Shown here one piece after another: positions 26,701 through 35,239 of a DNA stretch of 64,000 nt. Source of the stretch: Papilionanthe hookeriana x Papilionanthe teres (taxonomy: Eukaryota; Streptophyta; Magnoliopsida; Asparagales; Orchidaceae); assembly GCA_022702705.1 (NCBI GenBank), contig CM040434.1:55664953-55728952 (forward strand). Reading direction: 5' to 3'. The position numbers were made by a program, and so were the translations under genes. Numbering within the stretch: position 1 is the first letter of the stretch; each line of letters begins with the position of its first letter. The notes beneath the pieces were generated by a model. The model was not told where the DNA came from and did not search any database. It was given only the letters and a program-made list of their open reading frames with translations.

Positions 26701-29700
26701 AGAGTTATTTTATTTATATATATATTTTTAAAAAAAATCATATATCTCAATGCGTACGCCTCATCAAAGTTGAGGCGAGGCGCATCTTGTACGCCTCATC
26801 AAAGTTGAGGCGAGGCGCATCTTAAGGCGGGTCTCATATTACGTGAGCGTAAGCCTTATGCAATATTGAATGAGATGTAAGCATGATTGATAATTGTTCA
26901 AAAAAAGCATTGAGGTGGGCCTCTTATTGCACCAATTTAAAAAATGATTTTGACGAAGAGATCTTTTCTCATTGCACAATTTTCCTTTTTGTAGCTTAAT
27001 AATATCCTAAGCTTGTTTTTTTTTTCAAGGTATTCACCTATTATCTCATGATATCCTTTTAATTCTTATTTTATAGTGCCACAAATAAAATTTGAGGTAT
27101 CTTAACCAAGTTGGAGTTAATATTTGTAAGGAAAGCCTTATGCATATGAGAAATTTTGAAAATATGTTTACTAGGAGATGAAATACTGTGTTGAATATAT
27201 TGATGGATTGATCATTGTTACTTAATGTCTATTTAATTTTTGAGTTTGATGAAGATTTTAGCCGTGCTTATTCATTACTTTATATACTTGAAAAGGTTAG
27301 TGATTGGTGTTTACATGGTTGGGATATTGAAGTGACAGAGAGTGATTTCATCAAATTTATCTTTTAATTGGATGTTCTTCCTTGAGGATGAGTTTGAAAC
27401 AATTCTGTTTTTCATTAAATGTATCATCTCTTAAAGTTAAGTATTTTTGATGTTTGGATAAACGTTTATACTCTTTTTAAGTGGGGTATCTTACAAAGAT
27501 ACATTTGAGTGCTTTAGGTTAAAGATTATTCCATTGTTGTTTTTGGATGTGTACATAAGCAATGCGCTTAAATATTTTGGGATGGATTTTTAATAACTTC
27601 TTTATAGGAAAAAATTTCAGCATCTGGAATCATTTTTAGGAAAAAGAACATGATATTTTATAATTTCACAAATCTTTTGATAATTTTTTTTTTCAATGTC
27701 AATATTCATAAAAAGATCAAGAAATATATATTATAAATTTTTGAAAGATGAATTTTATAGCCTATAATGGTGTTCCTAGATAATTTCTATATTGAGAGCA
27801 GTGATGATCATGACTAGCGATTTTGTCATCTGGAAGATTTAGCTAATCCTTTTTTCTTAATTTGCCTATTGGTCTTCCCTATAGTAATGTCGTGAAACAC
27901 ACAATGATTAATGTATAATGCTACCTTGCAGTTATGTTTTTTTAATAATTTTATGAATTCATAGAAGATTTACTGCTATAGGAAGGACATATAGATACTG
28001 TTGCTAGATAATTTTTGTATTGAGAGTAGAGATGAAGGATCATAACAATTGATTTTTGTCATATGAAAGATATAGCTATTCTTTTTTCTTTCCTTGTCAA
28101 ATCATCTTCACTATAGTGATGTCCTAAAATACACAATGATCAATGATTATTGAATAATTTTGCCTTGTAATTATGTTGATTAGTAATTTTATTAATTTAT
28201 AAAGGACTTATTGCAATGTGAGAGGCATATAGAATGTTATTTAGGATAAAAGTGGGACATATAGGAATATCCCGTGGACCTGTCACTATTGGTAGGGAAT
28301 CTTCAACTCTTTTAATTTTTCTATTAGAGGGACTAGGTTTATAGATTTGAAAAAGTTCGGTGAGATGAATCATATGGTTGGTGGCTAAATCTTGCTCCAG
28401 GGTTAAGGAGAATTATTTGATTCATTAAAAGAATAAGAGTTAGAATTCATGTCATTTTGAGCATATGAACATCAACGAAAGGTTTTTTTTAGAGAGTTGT
28501 GGAAGTTTTTGGGTTTGTTGATGTCTTCTAAGTTGAACATTTCTGATTTCACAAGGCAAGCTTATCCGTATGAGTTGGCCTCTTTATTTTTACCGTTGTT
28601 TTGTCGTTTTCATTGAGTTTCCATCTTTTTTGTGTTTCGTTTCCTGCACAACCTAGGTGGCCTTTAAGTGTTATTTGTTATTGTATTGTGTAATAATTAG
28701 TGACCACTAATGATTTTTCTTAAGATTAGGTGGTTATCCTAATTGATGTTTCAAGTATAACATTATGCATCATCATCATCATCCTCCTTACTTGTTTGTT
28801 GAGTAAAACTTACCTTAACCTCCCATCATCAGCATCATGCATATATATATAACTCACCTTAACCTCCCATCACTTCAATATACCAAAATTTCTTCCAGCA
28901 AGCTAAAACTGAGAGCAATTGCCCTTTTGTTTCTCCGCTTAAAGCCAGAACCTGCTTCTTTCCACCGCTTACAACTCCTGTCTCGCCCATGGAATCGCTC
29001 TCGCCCCACTTTAACGCGAAACAGTAAAACTACGGGTAGAGAAAACTGAGTGGATTGAATGGAGAAAAGGGTTTAACTTATAATGCACATTTATATACAA
29101 GTAAATTTAGGTAAATTAATCTCATCTATTAAAATCATTCCACCGTTGCATGATGACATGTGGATTGTTTTGACTCGCTACAGTGATGTGGAATTTATTT
29201 ATTTTGAGTTTAGTTAATTTAATCAATGATTAAGATTTATTTAATTAATCAGTTATATATTTTTCTCAATGGGAAATTAATGGAATTGGTTGATATTATG
29301 ATCCATAGAAAGATAAATATCTTATGTATTCAAGAAACTAAATGAGTTGGAGAAAAAACTAAGGAGATTGATTACTTAGGTTTTAAACTATGATATTCTG
29401 GTAAGAGTCGTACTAGAAATGGTGTAGGTGTAATTATAGATAAGAGTTTGAAAGATAATGTTGTTAAAATTAATAGAGTTGGAGATAGAATTATAAAGAC
29501 TTAAGATTATTATCGATACTTAAGATTTTTAATATTATAAGTCTTTATCCTCAAGTTGGTTTAGATATAGGTCTAAAGATAAATTACGGAATGATTTAGA
29601 AGGCTTAATACACTCGACATCTCTCGAAGAAAAAATTTTTATTGGAGGAGATTTAAATTGATACGTATCAGTAGAGTAGTAGAAGATTTCGTAAATATTT

Positions 29701-32700
29701 ATGGTGGTTACGGTTATAGAAGCAATTAATGAAGAAGCGTAGAGCGCATTTTAGATTTTCTTTAGCGTATGATATGATTATTACTAATACTTTATTCAAG
29801 AAAGAGACGAGCATCTTATTACTTATAAGAATGGATCCAATAAAACACAAATCGATTATTTTCTATGAGAAGAAGAGATCGTCGAGATTGTGAAGGATTG
29901 TAGCGTCATTCCAAGTGAGGAATTTAAGTACCGAACATCGATTATTGGTTCTAGATTTTAAATGAAGAGTTGTAAAATAAAGAATACTTAGGATTCAACA
30001 TCGTAGAATAAGATGGGGGCACCTAAAAGACACGAAATAAAATTATTTTTATGAGTAAAATTCAAGATTTAAATATTTGGGATGTCCATGAAGACGCGAA
30101 TCTTATGTGGGAAAAATTAACTAATATTATTAAACAAGTAGCTAAAAATGTATTTGGAGAATCACAAGAAAAGTTTTTATAAATAAAAATAGTTGGTGGT
30201 GGAATAATAATGTACGAAAAGATAAAATATAAGAAGTTATGTTATAAAAATTGGTTTAAATGTAAAAGCGTAGAGAAGCTGTGAAAAATATAAAACTGCC
30301 GCAGGAAATTAAAAGAATAATCTGTGACGCTAAAAATTCAGCTTTTAGTGATCTTTATAACGTGTTAGATACTACGGACGGTGAAAAATATATGTATAAA
30401 CTAGCGAAACAAAGAGAAAGAAAAGTAAAGATTTAACTCAAGTAAAGTGTATTAAAGATTGAAAATCGAAAAGTCTTTCTTAGAAAAAGATATTCAACAT
30501 AGGTGGGTGAGTTATTTTGATAAACTTTTTAATGAAGATCTTGAAAGTACGATCGACGCTTAGTGATATTAATATCGTTAATAATAATAAAAGCTTTTCA
30601 TTTTTACCGTCGCATTAGTAAAAAGAAGTTGATGAGGTTTTAAAGAAAACCAAGGGGAAAGTACTGCAGGACTCGATGATATCCCAATTGAAGTGTGGAA
30701 ATATTTAGGTGATTTGGGGGTTTTCTGGCTTACTAAACTTTTTAATATTATTTTAAAAACTAAAAAGATGCCTGAGGAGTGTAGAAAGAGCATTTTGGTC
30801 CCCATTTTTAAGAATAAAGGAGATGCACAAGAGTGCAAATTATAGAGGAATTAAATTGATGTGTCATACTTTAAAATTATGGGAGAGGGTAATTGAATAT
30901 AGGTTAAGATGTATTACGAAGGTTTCTCATAATCAATTTGGATTTATGCGCGTGCGAGTCTACCATGGAAGCTATACATTTATTGAGAGGTTTGATGGAG
31001 AAGTACGAGAGATAATAAGGAGGATCTACATTTGATCTTTATTGATTTAGAAAAAGCTTACGATAAGGTTCCTAGAGATGTTCTTTGGAGAGTCCTTGAG
31101 AAGAAAGGTGTTGATATGACTTATATTCAAGTCATTAAAGATATGTATGCTATAGCTGTTACATTTGTTCGAACTGAAGGAGGATTGACCAAATATTTTA
31201 CTATTTCTGTTGGTTTACATCAAGGATCGGCTTTAAGCCCATATCTTTTTGCTTTATTTATGGATGGTCTTACTGGGCATTTACAAGAGGATGTACCTTG
31301 GTGTATGCTTTTTGCTGATGATATCCTCCTTGTGGATAAGACGAGAAAAAGTCCAGGAAAAACTTGAATTATGGAGGTCTACATTGGAGTCTAAAGGTTT
31401 TCGTTTGAGTAGAACTAAAACTGAATACATGGAATGTAATTTTAGTAATAGTAGGTGACAAGTGTAACTTTGGGTGATCAAATTATTGAAAGGTGTTAAC
31501 GATTTAGATTATCTCGGGTCTATTGTTCAAAGCGATGATGATATAGATGGGATGTTAATAGTAGAATTCAGGTTGGTTGGTTGAAGTGGAGGAATGCGTC
31601 CGGCCTATTGTGTGATAGAAAAGTACCGCTTAGACTGAAAGGAAAATTTTATAAGATGGTGGTGAGACCTTCAATGCTCTATGGTGCTGAATGTTGGCCT
31701 TTAAAAGAGAAGCATAATGTTAAGTGTTGCCGAGATGAGAATGATTAGTTGGATGAGTGGCTTTACACTTAGAGACAAAATGCGAAATGAATATATTCGT
31801 AATAGGGTTAGTGTTGCACCAGTGACGGATAAAATTAGAGAGAGTCGTCTTAGATGGTTTGGTCACATTAAACGTCGACCACCTGATGATCCGATTAGGA
31901 GAGTAGATGTTTTAAATACAACTTATGTTAAGAAAGGCAGAGGTAGACCTAGTAAAACTTGGGCTTATTGCATAAAAAATGATCTTAATTTATTAGAATT
32001 AAACGAAAATTTGACACTAAATAGGACGCAATGGAGAAAAAGGATTCATGTAGCCGACCCCACTTAGTGGGATTAAGGCTTTGTTGTTGTTGTTGTTGTT
32101 GTTGTTGTAATCAGTTATATATTTTTAAAACCAATTATATTAATAACTTATATATAATATTGGGTATCAATTTGATCAATACTCCTATGATGTTGGTTCC
32201 TATAATAGCAAGGCCTGCTTTCTATTGTTTTTAGTACTTTGGTGGATTGGCAACTGCTGTAGGTATTTTGATCCAGCTCCGATAAACATTTTGATTCCCA
32301 TATGTTTCCATCCTTAAATTTGGTATAATCGATACTTGATGTGTTATTTTACAAACAATACCTCAACTTTTATGGTCCCCGTTATTCTTACACGGAGCTA
32401 GTTCACTTGGTTTTTAAGTGCTTTTTTTGCTTTCATGAATTGTTTCATGAATTGCATTGTTGTTTGGAATACTGGGGAATTATTTTGCATTATAGCTGAA
32501 TTGAGGCTTGCAATATTTAATCTAGTGGATTTTGATAAATTAGTTGTTTTTGCTCTTTTGGGGTTATAAATAAGATCCCTAGGCTTGTATCAATGTATTT
32601 TCATATGAACTAAGGCGCTCTTTGGCATCACTCTTAATTTTAATTTTAATATTTATTTTTGTTTTATTTTGTTTATATTTTTACATAAAATGAATTTTAT

Positions 32701-34775
32701 TTGACATTGTTGCTTTTATGAAATTATTTTAAGTGTTTTTAAAAATAAATTAATTTTCCTTGAAATAAAATAATGAAAGCATGTAAATAATACACTAAAC
32801 AAACATATTTTTAAAATAAATGAAAATGCAAAAAATAAAATATAAAAAAATAAAAAAATGATCCCAAGCATGCCTTAAATAAAAGTTCATGTTTTTAAAT
32901 CTTATCCGTTGATTGGATACTAATTCTTCGGATGTATTGCAATCTTTGATGGGCATTTTCGGGATACTTAGTGAGGCTTGTATGATGATTTCTATTTGTT
33001 CTTTGCATATAAGAAAAAGATCCAATCTCAAGTCGGCGATGTTTGTAATTAAGGCTTCTTTACAAAAGAGTGCTTTTAAAATTTAGGTTTTATTTGGTTG
33101 CTTTGTGAGCAGAAAACATATTTTAGAAACTAATTATAAGTGAAATCATCAATTTAGAATAGAGTTTGTGATATTTTGTGTAGTTAGAAATCAATATCGG
33201 TGTCTAACGGCATTAAACCAATTGAAGAATAGCACTCAAAACTTACCCATTTACATATATATCATACCTAAACTTACGTAGTTACTTGTAAAGCATCTAA
33301 AATTCTCTAATAAACACAGAAATAGCCCTCTGTCTCCTCTGTTAACTTCATCGGACAAATCAGTGCTTGCTCTCAGTAAACAGTTTTAGGGAGTCTGAGT
33401 TTGATTTTGCGGATCTCGCCGGAGTCCTCAATGCTGCAATTTGTCTCTTCTGAGTACAAGGCTTGGCTTCAACCACACTGCAGAGAAGGTCAACAAGAAT
33501 GACAATGACTATAGAGACCTCTGCAATTCGTCCCAGTGAGGGCCTCGAGACGACAGGATCCCCAAGCTGGCTTTATCGCTGGCTAAACTAAGGGATTGTC
33601 AGTGAGCTTCTGACCAGGAATACCGACGACATGGAAGATCGATATAAGCCTTCAGATTAACATATCAAGTTCAACGAGCACCTGCACAGCTTCAAGAAGA
33701 AGCCCATCTTTTATCGCGCTATCAATCTGAATAAGATTATGGGAAATCCAGAGAAGTCGATTGCCCACCTTCACTAGAGTTGCAGTGATGCGAACTGCAT
33801 TGTCAATAACAGGTTAACGAACGAGACTGAGTGTTATTTTTATACTTACAAGAAGGTTTTAGGTGCTTTATAATCACGTACTTAAGTTTAGATGTGGTAT
33901 ATATAAATAGATATGTTTTGAGTGACGTGTGTAATGACCTCAAGAAGAATTCAATAAATTTCATCATTTTAAGAACCTGATCTGTAACTTCAAGAAACCA
34001 AATGTAAAACTGGCATTGATCTCCACCATTCCAATCTTTTTTCTCATAAAACCCACATAATCCCCTACTGACACTTTCTCGCCTACAGGCTCCACCAGAA
34101 ATGCGACAAATTTTTCGCAACGAGCTTCAAAGAATTGGAGTCGAAGGTGCCAAAGTTTTGCTCGAGCTGGGAAACAAAGTCAAATCAATGACAAAACTAA
34201 CCTCCACAGATATCCTTCTGGATATCCATGAAGCAGCCGAGGAATTGCAGAAGAAGATTGATCGAAGATCTTATCTTCTTGTCAATGCAGAGCTATGGGA
34301 AATCGGCAAACGGCATGAAGGACCGGAAGAGGATATCGACGGCAACGGCATCACCGAAAGAAGACAGAAACCTCTAGCATTCAAATCCCAGAGTGAAGCT
34401 ATTCTTGATCTTAGTTCACTCCATATCTCAAAAAGCTGGGATGTTCATAACAACACAGGATATATTCCCCCTCCTCAAGTTCCAACTGTCCCCCCTGAGG
34501 CACTGTTCAAACAGCAGATTTCATGGCCCGCTCGATCCTTCAACGTCGACGATGTCGTCCATGAAGAGGAGTCGAGGACTTATGAGAGTGCGAGCGCTTT
34601 GTCGCTCGCCACTTTTGCTTCTCTTTTGATCGAGTTCGTCGCAAGGCTTCAGAATCTAGTAAATGCTTTTGAGGAGTTGAGTGAGAAGGCTAAGTTCAAG
34701 GAGCCTGTAGATGAACCACATGGAGATTCTGCTTCAGGTTTGTGCAGCAGAATTAAGAAATTTTTTTGTTTTTAA
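8755..34775 (+). CDS. ALMT-family vacuolar-type anion channel (6 exons, 589 aa)
   Basis: Spliced CDS: 8755-9145, 9950-10087, 10221-10490, 10640-10776, 11175-11321, 34089-34775. All five introns are GT-AG (phases 1, 1, 1, 0, 0) and the exons join to 590 codons including the TAA stop. The family conducts malate and other anions. Length and order resemble the Arabidopsis ALMT9/ALMT4 tonoplast clade (ALMT9 is about 600 aa). Visible parts are: a soluble N-terminus (residues 1-80); six hydrophobic segments between about 84 and 240; the family motifs TVVVVMEFSIG (121-131), YEYGFRVF, and WAGEDLHNLVVKNF; WEPPHG at 318-323; CILSEIQ ending exon 5; and a long cytosolic C-terminal half with AAEELQ and SALSLATFASLLIEFVARLQ. 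No stops or shifts interrupt it. Family membership is near certain. The tonoplast location and exact orthologue are inferred. Confidence 0.95.
9146..9949 (+). other. ALMT intron 1 (804 bp)
   Basis: It starts gtaaat and ends ttttgcag. Near 9256 it contains ttaaggggctgtttgg, which resembles one terminus of the Tourist-like MITE family seen in introns 4 and 5, but I could not find the matching other end. No other feature was seen. Confidence 0.85.
9950..10087 (+). CDS. ALMT exon 2
   Basis: It completes Gly131 and encodes residues 132-176 plus the first base of Gly177, including STLSKGLNRGIGTLSAGG, one of the best conserved stretches of the family, and most of a membrane segment. Acceptor ttttgcag, donor gtgcag at 10088. 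Confidence 0.93.
10221..10490 (+). CDS. ALMT exon 3
   Basis: It encodes residues 178-266 with split glycines at both ends, including FFATFAKLYPSMK, YEYGFRVF, the last hydrophobic segments, and WAGEDLHNLVVKNF at the start of the cytosolic half. The acceptor is attctag. The donor gttttg at 10491 is weak but forced by the family alignment and frame. Confidence 0.93.
10640..10776 (+). CDS. ALMT exon 4
   Basis: It completes Gly267 and encodes residues 268-312, containing GYLNCVEYDRV and KILTYQASDDPLYSGYR, both typical of the family. Acceptor gtttag, donor gtaagt at 10777, phase 0. Confidence 0.93.
10797..11120. mobile_element. Tourist-like MITE filling ALMT intron 4
   Basis: The left end contains GTTTGGGATCAATTTTG and the right end, reverse-complemented, reads GGGGCCCGTTTGGGGTCACT, so the termini are inverted repeats around a GTTTGGGRTCA core. 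A TTA trinucleotide flanks both sides (10794-10796 and 11121-11123), the target duplication of PIF/Harbinger-type MITEs. A (TA)n run lies inside. Removing it would leave an intron of about 71 bp, a normal plant size. Splice sites are untouched. Confidence 0.65.
10867..10920. repeat. (TA)n microsatellite in ALMT intron 4
   Basis: This is a nearly perfect TA dinucleotide run within the intron-4 MITE. It is probably length-polymorphic. Frames through it giving alternating Ile-Tyr are artefacts. Confidence 0.95.
11175..11321 (+). CDS. ALMT exon 5
   Basis: It encodes residues 313-361, with WEPPHG (318-323), YPWKNYVK and CILSEIQ. It ends on a complete codon and the donor is gtaaga at 11322. The family continues this point with a proline-containing AP(P)E sequence, which is found only at 34089. 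Confidence 0.95.
11340..12123. other. Intron DNA without recognised features
   Basis: No protein similarity, tandem repeat or transposon terminus was recognised. An open frame near 11327-11698 has no recognisable motif and shows no codon bias. Confidence 0.5.
12135..15259 (-). mobile_element. RTE-type LINE, near full length, antisense to ALMT
   Basis: This 3,125-bp element reads on the minus strand and is flanked by an 11-bp perfect duplication ccagctaatca (12124-12134 and 15260-15270). Its 3' end at 12135 is a short (CAA)n, i.e. a (TTG)n tail on the element strand, after the box complementary to ccactaagtgg. The minus strand shows an apurinic-endonuclease domain with ILCIQETKW (about 14860-14900), reverse transcriptase with IFIDLEKEYDKV (13170-13210) and the catalytic box as FVDD instead of FADD (12897-12935), and a C-terminal ESRLRWFGHI block near 12380. 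Numerous stops and shifts show that it is inactive. RTE elements encode one endonuclease-RT protein of about 3.2 kb, so this copy is close to full length. Confidence 0.9.
15271..16685. other. Intron DNA without recognised features
   Basis: No gene or repeat family was recognised. The part nearest 16450-16690 may be the 3' non-coding end of the adjoining antisense copia relic, but that is not certain. Confidence 0.4.
16690..17450 (-). pseudogene. Ty1/copia RNase H relic
   Basis: On the minus strand, fragments typical of the C-terminal RNase H of copia polyproteins appear: YSDVNYAES (about 17135), GGNPIAWRN (about 17085) and HIKYVDVDRHFIKK followed by ESGLIC (16860-16925). The order matches the end of a copia polyprotein. 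Stops and lost blocks show it is dead. It differs from the copia relic starting at 17790, so it is a separate element. Weak reverse-transcriptase-like sequence may extend to about 17720. Confidence 0.6.
17734..17784. repeat. (TA)n microsatellite
   Basis: This is a perfect TA run of about 25 units at the junction of two antisense copia relics. Confidence 0.95.
17790..19125 (-). pseudogene. Ty1/copia reverse transcriptase-RNase H relic (copy I)
   Basis: The minus strand carries the end of a copia reverse transcriptase and its RNase H. The catalytic box LIVYMDDIILIG is near 18610-18650. QFMHLPCEKHLEAVNRILKYLK and TYTDADWAGS lie within 18072-18431 and match the standard copia connection-RNase H order. 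MKLYCDNKA is near 17925 and the C-terminus near 17790. The part left of gag is joined at about 19010 directly to a short stretch equivalent to 25265-25410 in copy II, so gag and integrase are missing here. A 49-bp tandem duplication (19041-19120) lies at that end. Several stops show inactivity. Confidence 0.8.
17890..22010. repeat. Tandem duplication, copy I of a copia-derived block
   Basis: This segment matches 22225-28810 in order and orientation, starting from the shared gattttctatgatgct (17896/22230) and ending at aattgatgtttcaag with a cat-repeat tail (about 21940/28740). Copy I lacks about 2.2 kb of gag-integrase sequence and lacks the LINE present in copy II. Copy II lacks about 0.3 kb with the reverse transcriptase active site. 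The non-coding half (19130-22010) has no gene that I recognise. Confidence 0.8.
22225..25430 (-). pseudogene. Ty1/copia gag-integrase-RNase H relic (copy II)
   Basis: Reading right to left on the minus strand: a gag-like region below 25430; a zinc knuckle with CEHCRKSWHMKKTCWKFYGK (about 24610-24675), the standard copia Gag knuckle; a protease/pre-integrase stretch ending TLRDVFYVPNLSYNLLSIS (24153-24215); an integrase tail with FVYIHNPNQRKLKSIAKK (about 23160-23265); then RNase H fragments down to 22230. The reverse transcriptase active site has been lost by a deletion near 22700-22735. It is split by stops and shifts throughout. Confidence 0.8.
25836..26319 (-). mobile_element. 5'-truncated RTE LINE fragment (484 bp)
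   Basis: The minus strand holds only the C-terminal part of the RTE protein (related to 12135-12600 and 31640-32107) and its 3' end, which appears as a (CAA)n-rich head at 25836. A perfect 13-bp target duplication tataaaaacatta flanks it (25823-25835 and 26320-26332). Copy I of the surrounding duplication has the empty site at about 19534-19548, which confirms the boundaries. Confidence 0.93.
26754..26823. repeat. Two 35-bp tandem units with hairpin potential
   Basis: The unit starting gtacgcctcatc is present twice in perfect tandem (26754-26788, 26789-26823). Each contains gcctca and tgaggc separated by seven bases, able to form a six-base-pair stem. Copy I has a single diverged unit at about 19962-19995. 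Confidence 0.85.
28811..29264. other. Intron DNA between duplication and LINE
   Basis: A GC-richer stretch at about 28890-29040 is open in one frame (28837-29049) but I recognise no protein in it. A short repeat (cttaacctcccatca) occurs at 28814 and 28859. The right end contains the left target duplication of the next LINE. Confidence 0.4.
29265..32107 (+). mobile_element. RTE-type LINE, sense to ALMT, with (TTG)n tail
   Basis: This 2,843-bp element is bounded by a perfect 19-bp target duplication taatcagttatatattttt (29246-29264 and 32108-32126). It starts within the endonuclease domain (ILCIQETK near 29325) and is therefore 5'-truncated. Reverse transcriptase is best preserved at 31032-31367, with FIDLEKAYDKVPRD, GLHQGSALSP and the catalytic FADD at 31311-31322. 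The C-terminal block at 31717-32067 has ESRLRWFGHIKRR and a conserved GRGRPSKTW. The 3' end is ccccacttagtggg followed by (TTG)n. Stops upstream of the RT show that it cannot make a full protein. Confidence 0.93.
31032..31367 (+). pseudogene. RTE LINE reverse transcriptase core
   Basis: This uninterrupted 111-codon frame covers the RT palm of the sense LINE. The FADD aspartates bind the catalytic magnesium ions used to copy LINE RNA at the nicked target. The frame ends early after KTRKSPGKT, where a shift leads into the next frame (31249-31458). On its own it is not a functional polymerase. Confidence 0.85.
32614..32875. mobile_element. Tourist-like MITE in ALMT intron 5
   Basis: The left terminus GGCGCTCTTTGGCATCA and the reverse-complemented right terminus AGGCATGCTTGGGATCA are inverted repeats sharing TTGG-ATCA with the intron-4 MITE. 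TAA flanks both sides (32611-32613, 32876-32878). The body is T-rich on one half and A-rich on the other, so the whole can fold back. Non-coding. Confidence 0.6.
33340..33800 (+). pseudogene. Degraded coding-like tract, unrecognised
   Basis: Base composition rises in G+C and codon-like sequence appears on the plus strand, for example GFNHTAEKVNKNDNDYRDLC (about 33465-33525) and, in another frame, KFNEHLHSFKKKPIFYRAI (about 33668-33726). Frames shift and several stops intervene. It ends about 290 bp before ALMT exon 6. I do not recognise the protein. It could be a processed pseudogene or a transposon-captured exon. It is not required for ALMT, whose exon 5-exon 6 joint matches the family without it. 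Confidence 0.35.
34089..34775 (+). CDS. ALMT exon 6 (C-terminal domain)
   Basis: It encodes residues 362-589 and the TAA stop. It opens APPEMRQIFRNELQRIG, which continues directly from CILSEIQ of exon 5 as in other ALMTs, then AKVLLELGNKV, the amphipathic AAEELQKKIDRRSYLLVN, a variable middle, QISWPARSF, and the conserved YESASALSLATFASLLIEF segment. The last residues are rich in Lys, Cys and Phe (IKKFFCF). An acceptor ctacag and a branch-like ctgac precede it. Confidence 0.95.
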   Translation, partial: APPEMRQIFRNELQRIGVEGAKVLLELGNKVKSMTKLTSTDILLDIHEAAEELQKKIDRRSYLLVNAELWEIGKRHEGPEEDIDGNGITERRQKPLAFKSQSEAILDLSSLHISKSWDVHNNTGYIPPPQVPTVPPEALFKQQISWPARSFNVDDVVHEEESRTYESASALSLATFASLLIEFVARLQNLVNAFEELSEKAKFKEPVDEPHGDSASGLCSRIKKFFCF

Positions 34776-34940
34776 GGTATATATGTAATTTAATGGAGTG
34801 AATTGAAAAGAAAAAAGAAATTGAGTATTGTAAAATAAGAGGCCTGACCGCCTGATAGTCATGGATGTGCAGGACTTTGAGTGGAATGTTAGTGCTGGTT
34901 TATTGTAGAGTTTCAGGTTAGATTTTGAGATTTTTATATA

Positions 34941-35072
34941 TGAACCATCCCAAATTTAAAATTTTACATTTAAACCACCAGAATTTTAAATATTATCAGA
35001 TTGACTACTGTTATCTCAAAATGAAATAAAATTATAGGTGGTTGAAATGTAAATTTTAAATTTAGATGGTCA
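34941..35072. repeat. Foldback repeat 3' of ALMT
   Basis: The left arm at 34941-34979 (gaaccatcccaaatttaaa onward) is complementary to the right arm at 35037-35072, with a loop of about 57 bp. It begins about 165 bp after the stop codon, so it may fall in the 3' UTR. No coding content and no clear target duplication. Confidence 0.65.
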
Positions 35073-35239
35073 GAATATTATTTTTAAAATTTTAGGTGAC
35101 TGTTATGTAAGATCTTTTTATTTCACCCTTTACCATGTCTCTATATAGTTACATTTGGAACGGTTATGTGAATTTTATGTAATATATATATATACATATA
35201 TTTTGTTTCTTGTATAATCTCTAAAATATGTAGGGACAT

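Larger units (their letters stand above)
22225..28810. repeat. Tandem duplication, copy II of a copia-derived block
   Basis: This is the partner of 17890-22010, separated from it by about 215 bp. It keeps the longer copia interior (about 23070-25430) and carries a later 484-bp LINE insertion. The non-coding half (25490-28810) runs parallel to 19200-22010. Divergence between copies is visible at many bases, so the duplication is not recent. Confidence 0.8.
11322..34088 (+). other. ALMT intron 5 (22,767 bp), packed with transposons
   Basis: The donor gtaaga follows codon 361. The acceptor ctacag precedes codon 362, with a branch-site-like ctgac about 20 nt upstream of it. Contents in order: unassigned DNA, an antisense RTE LINE, a copia RNase H relic, two copies of a copia-derived block with a short LINE in the second, a sense RTE LINE, a MITE, a coding-like relic, and about 290 bp of AT-rich sequence before exon 6. 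Continuity of the protein across the gap in phase is the evidence that this is one intron and not two broken genes. Confidence 0.88.
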
